From the NCBI GenBank assembly GCA_005885405.1, contig VAYN01000018.1, forward strand, positions 87,596-151,595: a DNA stretch of 64,000 nucleotides. The letters run 5' to 3'. Both the position numbers and the translations under genes were made by a program. The notes under the pieces are model-generated. The model worked only from the letters and a program-made list of their open reading frames with translations, had not been told where the DNA came from and did not search any database. Numbering within the stretch: the stretch's first letter is position 1; the number at the start of each line of letters is the position of its first letter. Below, piece by piece: positions 1 to 11,848 of the stretch. The DNA is from Actinomycetota bacterium (GTDB taxonomy: Bacteria; Actinomycetota; Thermoleophilia; Solirubrobacterales; 70-9).

Positions 1-1
1 C

Positions 2-1912
2 AGCCACCGTCGGCAGAGCGTCACCGAGTTCAGGCCAGCCGCGGAGCGGCCCCGGCCGCGCTGCATCACGCGCAGTGCCTTCGACGCGGCCCTAGTCGAG
101 GCCGCGCAGCTGCGCGGGGCGCGTCTGGCGCGGGGACGGGTGGACGGGGTCGAACAGCTCGACGGCGGTCATCGGCTGATCGCCGAAGAGGATGGTGAAC
201 GGTTTTGGCTGCGGGCCGGCACGGTGGTGGCCGCCGATGGCGCCACGTCGCGGATTCGCCGCACGGTCGTCGCCGGCTACGCGAAGCCCTTGGCCTATGC
301 CGTCCGCCAGTACTTCGTGACCGAGAAGCCTCTAGATCCCGTCTTCGACTGTTACATCCCGCTCGAATTTGAGGGTATGGTCCTCTCGGGCTACGGCTGG
401 GTGTTCCCGGTCGACGAGCACACTGCAAACATCGGACTGGGGTTTTACCGCGACGGCCTCCGCAGTACGCCACCGCTGACGAAGGCCCTGCGCGCCTTCA
501 TCGAGGAACTCGAGATGAAGGCGAGGCATCGCTTTGGCAGCCTACAACCGCTCGGCTCTCCTTATGGTTCTCCGCTGGGAATCCGCACCCGTATCGAGAG
601 CTCCGAGGTGCCCGGGGTTTACCTCTCCGGCGACGCAGCCGGCACCACCCATGCTCTGACCGGAGAGGGCATAGCATTCGCGATGCGCAGCGGAAACCTG
701 GTCGCCGAAGAGGTCCGGGTGCAGCTGCGGCGAAAGGGGGGCCGGGCCCGTCAGGACGGCGTCGTCAGTCGGCCCTTTCCGCAGCTGGGAATCGACGTCT
801 CGATGCTGAGCCGGGCTTGGAGTGTTGAGATGACCAAGGGGGCTGGCGGCTCGGCGGGAACCGCGCCCAAGCCCTTCCTGGGGACGGTCAAGAGGATGAT
901 GGGGGAGTCGGCTTACGAGACCGAGGCCCGCGGGACTCCAGCCTGGGAGGCCCTTGCGGCTCACGGGGACGACCTCTCGGACGGGCTCGAGCGCGCCAAC
1001 CGGGCACTCTTGGGCACACTTTCCAACCAGTTCCCCTTCGTCAGCGAGGTGATCCATCGCACCGTGAGGAAGCACCTCGGACCGATGTACGCCGCGATCG
1101 TCCTCGCGATCGCTGGGGCCGACGGGGCGCCGCTGACCGACCCGGCGCTGGACGCCGGAGTCGCCGCCGAGTCGGTCGGCGCCCTCCCGGAGCTGTTGAC
1201 GATGATGATCGACCGGACGCCGACGAAGGCGCTGAAGGTGAATAACGCCTTCGCCATCCTCACCGCCGACTTCGCCGCCGCCCGCGCTCTCAGCGCAACC
1301 GCGAAATTGGGAGCGGATGCAGTCTCGGCGTTCGCCCTCGCATGCCAGCAGGGGTGCCAGGGGGGCATGCGCGATTCGGCGGCTCGCTTCGCCGCCGACC
1401 GGTCGGTAGACGATTGGGTGCATGCAGCGCGCGAGACGACCGGGTCGGCAGTGAAGTTCGCGATCCAGCTGGGCCTGAAGTTGCGCGGCAGGGACCTCAC
1501 CCTTTCTCCCTCTCTGGAGCGCTACGCCACCGAGGCCGGCCTGGCGATCCGGCTAGCTGAGGAGATCGTCGATCTGGCGGTCGACGATCCAGGCGGCTAC
1601 GCGCAGACGGGCATGGACTTGCGACGAGGGACGTACCCGCTGGTGCTGCTGTATGCGATCGAAGCCGACCGCGGCCTCCCGACGCTGCTGGCGCGTCAGA
1701 ACGTCGAGGACCGTGACCCTGACGAGGTGGCGGTGGCGGTGCGGGAATGCGGTGCCCTCGATCGCGCAGTCGCCGAGTGTGCCAAACGCTCAGAACTCGC
1801 CGCGACCCTGGCTGTCACAGAGCCGTTGGGAGGAGAGGTGCTAAGTAGCCTCGCCGTCGTTCCCGCTGGCTACCTCTCTTCCAGGGTGCGCTGCGAGAAC
1901 GGCGCACCGTAG
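2..1912 (+). CDS. Geranylgeranyl reductase-family FAD oxidoreductase (5' truncated by window) fused to a degenerate polyprenyl-synthase-like domain
   Basis: Frame open from position 2 through the listed GTG at 140 (ITRSAFDAALVEAAQLRGARLARG...). GGR-like GVYLSGDAAGTTHALTGEGIAFAMRSG; C-terminal part resembles trans-prenyl synthases (AILTADFAAARAL; GLAIRLAEEIVDLAVDDPGG...DLRRGTYPLVLLYA). Confidence 0.75.
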   Translation, partial: SHRRQSVTEFRPAAERPRPRCITRSAFDAALVEAAQLRGARLARGRVDGVEQLDGGHRLIAEEDGERFWLRAGTVVAADGATSRIRRTVVAGYAKPLAYAVRQYFVTEKPLDPVFDCYIPLEFEGMVLSGYGWVFPVDEHTANIGLGFYRDGLRSTPPLTKALRAFIEELEMKARHRFGSLQPLGSPYGSPLGIRTRIESSEVPGVYLSGDAAGTTHALTGEGIAFAMRSGNLVAEEVRVQLRRKGGRARQDGVVSRPFPQLGIDVSMLSRAWSVEMTKGAGGSAGTAPKPFLGTVKRMMGESAYETEARGTPAWEALAAHGDDLSDGLERANRALLGTLSNQFPFVSEVIHRTVRKHLGPMYAAIVLAIAGADGAPLTDPALDAGVAAESVGALPELLTMMIDRTPTKALKVNNAFAILTADFAAARALSATAKLGADAVSAFALACQQGCQGGMRDSAARFAADRSVDDWVHAARETTGSAVKFAIQLGLKLRGRDLTLSPSLERYATEAGLAIRLAEEIVDLAVDDPGGYAQTGMDLRRGTYPLVLLYAIEADRGLPTLLARQNVEDRDPDEVAVAVRECGALDRAVAECAKRSELAATLAVTEPLGGEVLSSLAVVPAGYLSSRVRCENGAP

Positions 1913-2001
1913 AGCCGGTAACTCAGGGGCTATTGCTGCGGTGACGACCGCTAGGGCGGAAGCTTGCCCTAGGAGCTTCCGAGGACCCCCTCGGAGAGCA
2001 T

Positions 2002-2340
2002 CTACTCCTCCTCGGGGTCAGGGTCGGCTTCGGGCCGTTCCTCTTCTTCTTCAAGGTCGTCGTCGCTTGCTTCCAGCGCGTCGGCGGCGATCGCGCCGGG
2101 TTGGTTGCGGGTCTCGAAGCCCTCGAGCGCCCGGTCGCGGCCCTCTTCATCGATCGGGACCTCGTCGGAGACCCGCACCCACTCCGCCCCTTCGTAGCCC
2201 TCGAGGTTGTTGAAGACCTCTTGGTCGACCGAAGCGGAGTCATCGACGACCACCACGACCTCCGTCTGGGGGTTGAAATAGGTGCCCGGCTGGTTGAGCA
2301 TCTCCTCAACCTCGTAGATGTTTTCCTCGGGTCCGGCCAT
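2002..2340 (-). CDS. Hypothetical acidic protein (MAGPEENIYEVEEMLNQPGTYFNPQTEVVVVVDDS...)
   Basis: C-terminal part of ORF 2002..2835; start at 2340 overlaps the stop of the upstream gene by 1 nt (TGATG coupling). Confidence 0.6.
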   Translation of the reverse strand: MAGPEENIYEVEEMLNQPGTYFNPQTEVVVVVDDSASVDQEVFNNLEGYEGAEWVRVSDEVPIDEEGRDRALEGFETRNQPGAIAADALEASDDDLEEEEERPEADPDPEEE

Positions 2341-2813
2341 CAGCCCGATCCTATGAAATCCGCCAGTTGCCGTCGCGTCTCCGCCTCGACGTCGAGCGGC
2401 TCCAGCCCTTCCCTCATTCGGCGTTCGTTGCGAGCGACGACGAGCCCGCGCACCTCGGCCCGCAGCTCGCCGTCGATCGCCTCCTCTCCCCGGGGCTGCT
2501 CGGCGGCGGCGAGCAGGCGCTCGGCCTCCGCCTCGACGTCGAGCGGAGCCTCGCCTCGCTGCCGGCGGCGCTCCGATTTGGCCTCCAGCATCTGGCGCAC
2601 CTCGGCGGCCTGAATCGCGGGGTCGATCGGCTGGCTGCCAGCGACGCGCTTCTGGGGGCGCTCGTTGAGGATCGCGAACGGCCCGCCGCCCATCGTCTCC
2701 CAGCCGCCGCCCACCCGCTTCAGCAGGAGGCCGATCAGCGGGGCCGCCAATCCGGTGAAGAGGAGCAGCGCTCCGCCCTTCTGCAGCGCCGATAAAGCCA
2801 GCGGAAAGACCAT
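2340..2813 (-). CDS. Hypothetical membrane-anchored protein with two SHOCT-like C-terminal repeats
   Basis: N-terminal hydrophobic segment; repeated EVRxxxxAxxxRRxxxGxxPLDVEAExxRxL motif. Confidence 0.6.
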   Translation of the reverse strand: MVFPLALSALQKGGALLLFTGLAAPLIGLLLKRVGGGWETMGGGPFAILNERPQKRVAGSQPIDPAIQAAEVRQMLEAKSERRRQRGEAPLDVEAEAERLLAAAEQPRGEEAIDGELRAEVRGLVVARNERRMREGLEPLDVEAETRRQLADFIGSG

Positions 2814-2864
2814 GGGAGAAGGGTAAAGCGCCCATTTCAGGACCTCCGTCCGCTAACCTTGAGG

Positions 2865-2890
2865 ACCGGTTGACTGACCAGTCAATCGGT
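2865..2890. promoter_or_regulatory. Near-perfect inverted repeat ACCGGTTGACT-GACC-AGTCAATCGGT (TetR-type operator candidate)
   Basis: 10/11 arm match, 4-nt centre, upstream of acyl-CoA dehydrogenase. Confidence 0.6.
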
Positions 2891-2960
2891 GGAACGTTCG
2901 GCTCCCCGCCGGCGCTCCCGCAGACTTCAACGGAACCGCGAAGAAAAGGAGCACCGACCG

Positions 2961-4184
2961 GTGGTCGACTTCACCCTCACTGATGAGCAGAAGGACCTGC
3001 GCGAGCTGGCACACAGCTTCGCCGAGAAAGACATGCGGAATGTCGCCTGGGAGTACGACAAGGACGGCACCTGGCCCCAGGACGTGATCGAGAAGGCCTG
3101 GGAGGTCGGCTTGATGAACACCCACGTCCCCGAGGCCTACGGCGGTGCCGGCCTCGACTACCTCTCCGGCTGCCTGATCGAGGAGGAGTTCGGCTGGGGC
3201 TGCTCCGGGATCGGCACCTCGCTGGCCGCCAACGGCCTCGCTTCGGCGCCGATCACCCTCGGCGGTTCTGAGGAGACGAAAAAGAAATACCTCGGGATGC
3301 TGACCGAAGCGCCAAAGCTCTGCTCGTTCGGCCTGACCGAGCCCGACGCCGGCTCCGACGTCTCCGGGATGAAGACCAAGGCCGTGAAGAAGGGCGACAA
3401 GTACGTAGTCAGCGGCTCCAAGTGCTTCATCACCAACGGCACCTACGCCGACTACTTCACCGTCTTCGCCAAGACCGACCCTGAGGCCGGACACCGCGGC
3501 ATCAGCGCCTTCGTCGTCGACGCCGACCTCCCCGGGGTCTCCGTCGACAAGAAGGAGGACAAGATGGGTCAGCGGGCCTCCAACACCGCGACCATCTCCT
3601 TCGACGAAGTCGAGATCCCGGCCGAGAACCTCCTGGCCGAGGAAAACAAGGGCTTCAAACTGGCGATGATGACCCTCGACCGGACCCGTCCCGGCGTCTC
3701 GGCGATGGCCGTCGGCATCGCCCGCGCCGCCCTCGAGTACGCGACGGACTACTCCAAAGAAAGGGTCCAGTTCGGGGTCCCGATCGCGATGCACCAGGCG
3801 ATCCAGTTCATGATCGCCGACATGGCGACCAAGGTCGAGGCCGCCCGCCTGCTGACCTGGAATTCGGCATTCCTGCTCGATCAGGGCGTCCGCAACTCGA
3901 AGGTCTCCTCGATGGCCAAGCGCTTCGCCGCCGACTCGGCGATGGAGGTCACCACCGACGCCGTACAGGTCTACGGCGGTTACGGCTTCATCAAGGAGTA
4001 CCCGGTGGAGAAACTGATGCGCGACTCGAAGATCATGCAGCTCTACGAGGGCACGAGCCAGATCCAGCGCCTCGTCATCGCCAAAGAAGTCCTGCTCCCG
4101 CGCCAGGAAAGCACCCCGGCGCCGGACGCCAAGGCCCAGGCCTCCGAGCAGAGCCAGTCCGAGCAGGCCGCCGCAACGGTCTAA
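2961..4184 (+). CDS. Acyl-CoA dehydrogenase
   Basis: VDFTLTDEQKDLRELAHSFAEKDM N-terminus; FGLTEPDAGSDVSGMKTKA; YGGYGFIKEYPVEKLMRDSKIMQLYEGTSQIQR. GTG start at 2961 preferred over ORF start 2889. Confidence 0.93.
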   Translation: MVDFTLTDEQKDLRELAHSFAEKDMRNVAWEYDKDGTWPQDVIEKAWEVGLMNTHVPEAYGGAGLDYLSGCLIEEEFGWGCSGIGTSLAANGLASAPITLGGSEETKKKYLGMLTEAPKLCSFGLTEPDAGSDVSGMKTKAVKKGDKYVVSGSKCFITNGTYADYFTVFAKTDPEAGHRGISAFVVDADLPGVSVDKKEDKMGQRASNTATISFDEVEIPAENLLAEENKGFKLAMMTLDRTRPGVSAMAVGIARAALEYATDYSKERVQFGVPIAMHQAIQFMIADMATKVEAARLLTWNSAFLLDQGVRNSKVSSMAKRFAADSAMEVTTDAVQVYGGYGFIKEYPVEKLMRDSKIMQLYEGTSQIQRLVIAKEVLLPRQESTPAPDAKAQASEQSQSEQAAATV

Positions 4185-4206
4185 GCAAGACAAGCCGCAA
4201 CGAAAA

Positions 4207-4238
4207 GCCGTCGGCCCCCGGGGCCGGCGGCTTTTTTT
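4207..4238. terminator. Rho-independent terminator between convergent genes
   Basis: GCCGTCGGCCC...GGGCCGGCGGC stem followed by TTTTTTT. Confidence 0.8.
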
Positions 4239-4248
4239 GTGCCGCCGG

Positions 4249-6090
4249 TTAGCGCGCCGGAGCCGTGTCGCCGCGCTTTGAGGCCTTCAGGCGCTTGACT
4301 TTCTCAAGCTCGACCTTGCGCAGGCGGATCGCTTCGGGGGTGATTTCGACGCACTCGTCCTCGCGGACGAACTCGAGCGAGCCTTCGAGGGAGAGTCGGG
4401 TGGCCGGCGCCAGTCGGACCAGGACGTCGGCGCTGGCGGCGCGCATGTTGGTCTGCTGTTTGGCCTTGGTCGGGTTGACGTCGAGATCATCGGAGCGGGA
4501 GTTCTCGCCGACGATCATCCCTTCGTAGACCTCCTCGCCGGAGCCAACGAAGAGCCTGCCGCGGTCCTGCAGGCTCATCAGCGAGTAGCCGGCGCTCTGG
4601 CCGCGACGGTCGGCCACCAGCGAGCCGGTCTGGCGCGTGCGCAGCTCGCCCGCCCATGGCTCCCAGCGGTCGAAGACGTGGTGCAGCAGTCCGCTGCCGC
4701 GGGTCACGGTGAGGAACTCGGTGCGGAACCCGATCAATCCCCGCGCCGGCACCAGGTACTCCATCCGCACCCACCCGGTCGAGTGGTTGACCATCTGCTC
4801 AAGCCGCCCCTTGCGCCCCGCGAGCATCTGGGTGACGTCGCCGACGTGCTCCTCGGGGACGTCAATCGCCAGCCGCTCGACCGGCTCGTGGATCTGTCCT
4901 TCGATCTCACGGGTCACCACCTGTGGCTGGCCCGCGGTCAGCTCGTAGCCCTCGCGCCGCATGATCTCCAGCAGCACGACCAGCTGCAGCTCGCCGCGCC
5001 CCTGGACCTCCCAGGCGTCGGGACGACCGGTGTCTTTGACCCGGAGCGAGACGTTGCCGACCAGCTCGGCGTCAAGGCGCGCGCGAATTTGACGCGCGGT
5101 CAGCTTGTTGCCGCCCTGAGTGCCCGCCAGCGGCGAAGTGTTGATCCCGATCACGACCGAGAGCGAGGGCTCGTCGACGGTGATCACCGGCAGCGGCTGC
5201 GGGTTCTCCGGGTCGGCCAGCGTCTCGCCGATCGTCACCTCTTCAATCCCGGCGACGGCGATGATTTCGCCCGGGCCGGCTTCCTCGGCGGCGACACGTT
5301 CCAGCCCCTGGGTGACATAGAGCTCGGAGACGGCGGCGCGCTGGACGCTGCCATCGGCGCGGCACCAGGCGATCTGCTGCCCGGAGCGGATCGATCCCTG
5401 GTGGACGCGGCAGATCGCCAGCCGCCCGACATAAGGGGAAGCGTCGAGGTTGGTTACGTGCGCTTGCAGTGGCACCCCCTCGTCATAGGTAGGCGCCGGG
5501 ATCTTCTCCAGCATCAGGTCGAGCAACGGGGTCAGGTTCTCGCCTTCGACCCCTTCTTCGAGCGCCGCCCAGCCGTCCTTGGCGTTGGTGTAAACGATCG
5601 GGAAATCGATCTGCTCGGAGTCGGCGTCGAGGTCGAGGAAGAGCTCGTAGACCTCGTCCACCACCTCGGCGATCCTCGCGTCAGGCCGGTCGACCTTGTT
5701 GACGACGAGGATGATCGGCAGCTTTCGCTCCAGCGCCTTGCGGAGGACGAACCGGGTCTGCGGCAGCGGCCCCTCGGAGGCGTCGACCAGCAGCAGCGCC
5801 CCGTCGACCATCGTCAGCGCCCGCTCCACCTCGCCGCCGAAGTCGGCGTGGCCGGGGGTGTCGACAATGTTCAGCTTCGTCTCGCCGTAGGTGACGGCGG
5901 TGTTCTTGGCGAGGATCGTGATCCCCTTCTCGCGCTCGAGGTCCATCGAGTCCATCACCCGCTCGGCGACGTCCTGGCCTTTGCGGAAAGTGCCGGTCTG
6001 CCACAGCATCGCGTCGACCAGGGTCGTCTTGCCGTGGTCGACGTGGGCGATGATCGCGACGTTTCTGAGGTCTTCTCGGGCTTTGCTCAT
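4249..6090 (-). CDS. typA: Translational GTPase TypA/BipA
   Basis: [42 protein letters not shown]; full-length 613 aa. Confidence 0.96.
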   Translation of the reverse strand: MSKAREDLRNVAIIAHVDHGKTTLVDAMLWQTGTFRKGQDVAERVMDSMDLEREKGITILAKNTAVTYGETKLNIVDTPGHADFGGEVERALTMVDGALLLVDASEGPLPQTRFVLRKALERKLPIILVVNKVDRPDARIAEVVDEVYELFLDLDADSEQIDFPIVYTNAKDGWAALEEGVEGENLTPLLDLMLEKIPAPTYDEGVPLQAHVTNLDASPYVGRLAICRVHQGSIRSGQQIAWCRADGSVQRAAVSELYVTQGLERVAAEEAGPGEIIAVAGIEEVTIGETLADPENPQPLPVITVDEPSLSVVIGINTSPLAGTQGGNKLTARQIRARLDAELVGNVSLRVKDTGRPDAWEVQGRGELQLVVLLEIMRREGYELTAGQPQVVTREIEGQIHEPVERLAIDVPEEHVGDVTQMLAGRKGRLEQMVNHSTGWVRMEYLVPARGLIGFRTEFLTVTRGSGLLHHVFDRWEPWAGELRTRQTGSLVADRRGQSAGYSLMSLQDRGRLFVGSGEEVYEGMIVGENSRSDDLDVNPTKAKQQTNMRAASADVLVRLAPATRLSLEGSLEFVREDECVEITPEAIRLRKVELEKVKRLKASKRGDTAPAR

Positions 6091-6137
6091 GGGAAGGGAG
6101 AGGGTAGGGGAGTCGTTTGGCGCGCTGCGGGCAAGAA

Positions 6138-6161
6138 GAAGCCCGCCTTGCGGCGGGCTTC
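6138..6161 (-). terminator. Hairpin terminator downstream of csp
   Basis: Perfect 10-bp stem GAAGCCCGCC-ttgc-GGCGGGCTTC between csp and typA. Confidence 0.6.
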
Positions 6162-6187
6162 GAACTGCGAAGAGCGTTTAGCTGAAA

Positions 6188-6391
6188 TTACTGCTGCTGA
6201 ACGCTCGCTGCGGCTGGGCCTTTCGGGCCTTCTTCGGACTCGTAGCTCACTTTGGCGCCCTCGGTGAGGGACTTGAAGCCCTCGCCCAGAATCGCGGTGT
6301 GATGGACGAAAACGTCCTTCGAGCCGTCATCGGGCGTGATGAACCCGTAGCCCTTGTCGTCGCTGAACCACTTGACAGTTCCAGTCGGCAT
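6188..6391 (-). CDS. Cold-shock protein (CspA family)
   Basis: [37 protein letters not shown] at 6391. Confidence 0.95.
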   Translation of the reverse strand: MPTGTVKWFSDDKGYGFITPDDGSKDVFVHHTAILGEGFKSLTEGAKVSYESEEGPKGPAAASVQQQ

Positions 6392-6577
6392 GCATTGCCT
6401 CCACTTCATGTGCTGCGAACGCGGAGGATGCGATGAAGCAACGACTGCGAGCGCTACGCACAACTTTCGCCGGTATCTACCGGCCCTAACGAAGAGGACC
6501 GTAGCAGGATCCCACCCGGTTGCAGCGCCAAACTCGCCCGAAGAGCCGGCGCCGAGGTACTAACAATTAGGCGCCCG

Positions 6578-8908
6578 ATGCCGATACAGAAAGGAAGGAT
6601 GCAGGTCCCTCTTTGCACCAACCGCCCCGCGCGTGCGCTCGCGCTTGCAGCCGCCCTGGCGCTGCTGTTGCCCGCCGCCGTCGCTGCGGCCCAGCCCGAT
6701 CGAGCTGGGAGCAGGCTGACGCCTCCCCTCGAGGCGCTTGCCGATCCCAGCGTCGCCGCCAAGACGGTAACCGCGCAGGATGAGCAACTGGGGATTCCCT
6801 CGCACGGTCCCGGCAGTCTCGTCCGGAAGGGAGGAAAGGTCCTCGTCACCGCTCGCTTCGAGCGCGGCGCTCTCTCGGCCTTTCCGCGTCTGCGCAGCGC
6901 CGGGGCGCAGATCCTCAGTGCCAGCCGCCAGACCCAAACCGTCACCTTCTCGATCGAGCCAGCGCTGCTTTCCGCGGTCTCCTCGGTTGCCGGGCTCAGG
7001 GCCGCCTGGCCGGTGCGGGAGCCGATCGTCTTCGGGCCCGCCGGCCCCTGCGAAGGCGGAGCCGCGATCTCCGAGGGCCTCACCCAGCTCCGCGTCGACG
7101 ACGCCCGCCAGGCTTTCGAGCTGCGCGGTGCCGGCACCACCGTCGGCGTCCTCTCCGACTCCTACGACACCGACAAGCTGGGCGGCGCCGCGCCGGCCAC
7201 TGACGCCTCAGACGACGTCCTCAGCGGCGACCTCCCTGGCCCGGCGGGGTCCTGCAGCAACCAACAGCTGCCGGTTCGGGTGCTCGACGAGGGCCCGAGC
7301 GACCAGGGCGACGAGGGCCGGGCGATGCTGCAGATCGTCCACGACCTTGCTCCGCACGCCGACCTCGCCTTCGCCACCGCCTTCGAGAGCGAAGAATCGT
7401 TCGCGCAGAACATCGAACGGCTGGCGCAACCCGTCTCTGAGGGCGGCGCCGGCGCCGACGTGATCGTCGACGACGTCGCCTGGTTTGAAGAGCCTTTCTT
7501 CCAGGACGGGCCGGTGGCGGTCGCGATCGACAACGTCAGCGATCAAGGCGTCAGCTATTTCAGCGCCGCCGGCAACGACAACCTCCTGGACTCCAGCGGC
7601 CGGGAAATCGGTTCCTGGGAAGCACCCTCCTTCCGTGACTCGCTCGGCTGTCCGGAAGCCGTCGCCAAACTGGGCGGCTTCAACGGCTCGCACTGCATGG
7701 ACTTCAACCCGGGCTCCGCCACCGACACCACCTTCGGGATCAGCGTCAAGCCCAAAGAAGTGCTGACGCTGGACCTGCAGTGGGCGGAACCGTGGAACGG
7801 CGTCGTCACCGACCTCGACGCCTTCCTCCTCTCCAGCGGCGGGCAGCTGCTCGAAAGGTCCGCGACCAACAATGCTGGCCCGACCGGAACGCAGCGGCCG
7901 CTGGAGATCCTGCAGTGGGAAAACGAATCGAGCTCGACCAAGAACGTGCAGCTGGTCGTCAACCGCTTCTCCGGCCTCAGCCCGCGCCTCAAGTTCATCC
8001 TGCTCCAGAACGGGGGCGGGGTCAGCGCCGTCGAGTACCCGCAGTCAAGCGGCGAAGACGTGGTCGGTCCGACCGTCTTCGGTCACGCCGGAGCAGAGGC
8101 CGCGGTCGCGGTCGCGGCGGTCCCCTTCAACAACAGCGGCAAAGTCGAGTCCTATTCCTCGCGCGGCCCCGTCACCCACCTCTTCGGCCCCGTCGATGGG
8201 CCCGCTCCAGCGCTGCCGCTCGGAGTCCCCGAGATGATCCCGAAGCCGGACCTTGCGGCCACCGACTGCGGCGTCACTACCTTCTTCGCGTTCCTCTCCA
8301 GTGGCACCTGGCGCTTCTGCGGGACCTCGGCGGCGGCACCCCATGCCGCTGCGGTCGCAGCTCTCGTGCGCCAGGCGAAACCAAGCCTGCCCTCGCAGCA
8401 GGTTCGGAGCGCCCTCGCCAACTCCGCGACCCCCATTGGCACGTCCACTGCCGAGGCTGCGGGTGCCGGGATGATCGATGCCTTCGCGGCGATCGCCGGC
8501 CTGCCGGGGCCGATCGAAGCCGGCGACGGCCCGAGCGAACCGGCGCAGCCGCTTGAAAACCCCACCGCCGCAACCGCCACCCCGGAGCCGTCGCAAGGGC
8601 CCTCCGGCTCTCCGGCTCCGCTGCCGACCCCGACCCCCTCGACGCCGAGCACCTCGATCCTTAGGCACCCGCCGAAATTGGCCCGCACCGCCGGGCGGTC
8701 GGCGCGCCTCGCCTTCCGCTTCGGCTCCGATCAACCAGACGCCACCTTCCTCTGCAAGGTCGATCGCGCCCGCTTTAGCGCCTGCGCCTCCCGCTTCGTG
8801 CGCCGCTACGCGTTGGGCCGGCACCTGCTCCAGGTCAAGGCTCGGGGCGCTGCCGGTCTTTTCGACCCGACGCCGGAGAGCTTCCGCTTCCGGGTCGCCG
8901 CTCGCTGA
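6578..8908 (+). CDS. Secreted S8/S53-like serine peptidase
   Basis: Signal-peptide-like N-terminus; TVGVLSDSYDT; DEGRAMLQIVHDLAPHADLAFATA; FCGTSAAAPHAAAVAALV. Confidence 0.8.
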   Translation: MPIQKGRMQVPLCTNRPARALALAAALALLLPAAVAAAQPDRAGSRLTPPLEALADPSVAAKTVTAQDEQLGIPSHGPGSLVRKGGKVLVTARFERGALSAFPRLRSAGAQILSASRQTQTVTFSIEPALLSAVSSVAGLRAAWPVREPIVFGPAGPCEGGAAISEGLTQLRVDDARQAFELRGAGTTVGVLSDSYDTDKLGGAAPATDASDDVLSGDLPGPAGSCSNQQLPVRVLDEGPSDQGDEGRAMLQIVHDLAPHADLAFATAFESEESFAQNIERLAQPVSEGGAGADVIVDDVAWFEEPFFQDGPVAVAIDNVSDQGVSYFSAAGNDNLLDSSGREIGSWEAPSFRDSLGCPEAVAKLGGFNGSHCMDFNPGSATDTTFGISVKPKEVLTLDLQWAEPWNGVVTDLDAFLLSSGGQLLERSATNNAGPTGTQRPLEILQWENESSSTKNVQLVVNRFSGLSPRLKFILLQNGGGVSAVEYPQSSGEDVVGPTVFGHAGAEAAVAVAAVPFNNSGKVESYSSRGPVTHLFGPVDGPAPALPLGVPEMIPKPDLAATDCGVTTFFAFLSSGTWRFCGTSAAAPHAAAVAALVRQAKPSLPSQQVRSALANSATPIGTSTAEAAGAGMIDAFAAIAGLPGPIEAGDGPSEPAQPLENPTAATATPEPSQGPSGSPAPLPTPTPSTPSTSILRHPPKLARTAGRSARLAFRFGSDQPDATFLCKVDRARFSACASRFVRRYALGRHLLQVKARGAAGLFDPTPESFRFRVAAR

Positions 8909-8911
8909 CCC

Positions 8912-9601
8912 TCAGGCCGAGGAGCGGCTCGTCTGCCGCCGCATTACCCAGTGGCCGGCTCCCAGCAGCGCCAGCAGCGCGAGGGCGCTTGCAAGGACCA
9001 GCGGGTCGGTCAGCGAGAGGCCTTCAAGTCGGGTCCCGAAGTAGACCGAGATTGCGGTGATCGGCAGGTAGCCGACCAGCGTCGTCCAGACGAACCGCCA
9101 AAGCGGCACCCGCGCCGCCCCGGCGGCGTAGGAGACGATGCTGAAGGGGAGGATTGGGATCAGCCGCATCGCCAGCAGCAGCGTCGGCCCACCGCGCTCG
9201 ATCGCCCGCTCGACCCGTTCGAAGCGCTCCTCGCCGAACCAGCGGTCGAACAGCGGCCGCGCGATCGAGCGGCCGATCGTCCAGCAGACGAGCCCGTTGA
9301 GGAGCCAGCCCACCATCACCAGGAGGAGGGCGGGGAAGAAACCGTAGGCGAAGCCGGCGGCGGCGTCGACGATCTCGGCCGGGTAGAAGACGACGCTGTG
9401 GAGGAGGGCGAGGAAGAGGATCAGCAGTGGCCCCGCTACTCCGAGGCTGTCGATCTCCTCACGGACCTCGTCGTGGTCTCCCTGGAGCAGGGCGGTGACC
9501 GAGTCCCGCAGCGGGTCGACGGTGACGACGATCGCCGCCATCACCGCGATCCCCGCGAGGGTGATCCCAATCTCGGCCAGCGGCAAGCGATCCTTCTTCA
9601 C
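8912..9601 (-). CDS. TVP38/TMEM64 (VTT domain) membrane protein
   Basis: Multi-TM; AGFAYGFFPALLLVMVGWLLNGLVCWTIGR; LIPILPFSIVSYAAGAARVPLWRFVWTTLVGYLP. Confidence 0.85.
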   Translation of the reverse strand: MKKDRLPLAEIGITLAGIAVMAAIVVTVDPLRDSVTALLQGDHDEVREEIDSLGVAGPLLILFLALLHSVVFYPAEIVDAAAGFAYGFFPALLLVMVGWLLNGLVCWTIGRSIARPLFDRWFGEERFERVERAIERGGPTLLLAMRLIPILPFSIVSYAAGAARVPLWRFVWTTLVGYLPITAISVYFGTRLEGLSLTDPLVLASALALLALLGAGHWVMRRQTSRSSA

Positions 9602-9636
9602 CTGCCTAGGCTAGATGCCGGCTGAAACCGTGGCGC

Positions 9637-11763
<2,127 letters not shown>

Positions 11764-11848
11764 CGTCCACCAAGGCTAGGCCCCTCGAAGGCGGGACTCA
11801 CCCTCCCCGAGTTCGCAGTTTGCGCCGAGAGGTTCTAGGTTCGGGGCG

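Noticed and set aside
2853-4193. 446-aa minus ORF antisense to acyl-CoA dehydrogenase (and similar long ORFs at 4678..6267 +, 9673..11517 +, 19482..21323 +, 24481..25650 -, 37790..39187 -)
   Set aside because: Shadow ORFs of well-identified genes; compositionally artefactual, no recognisable motifs.
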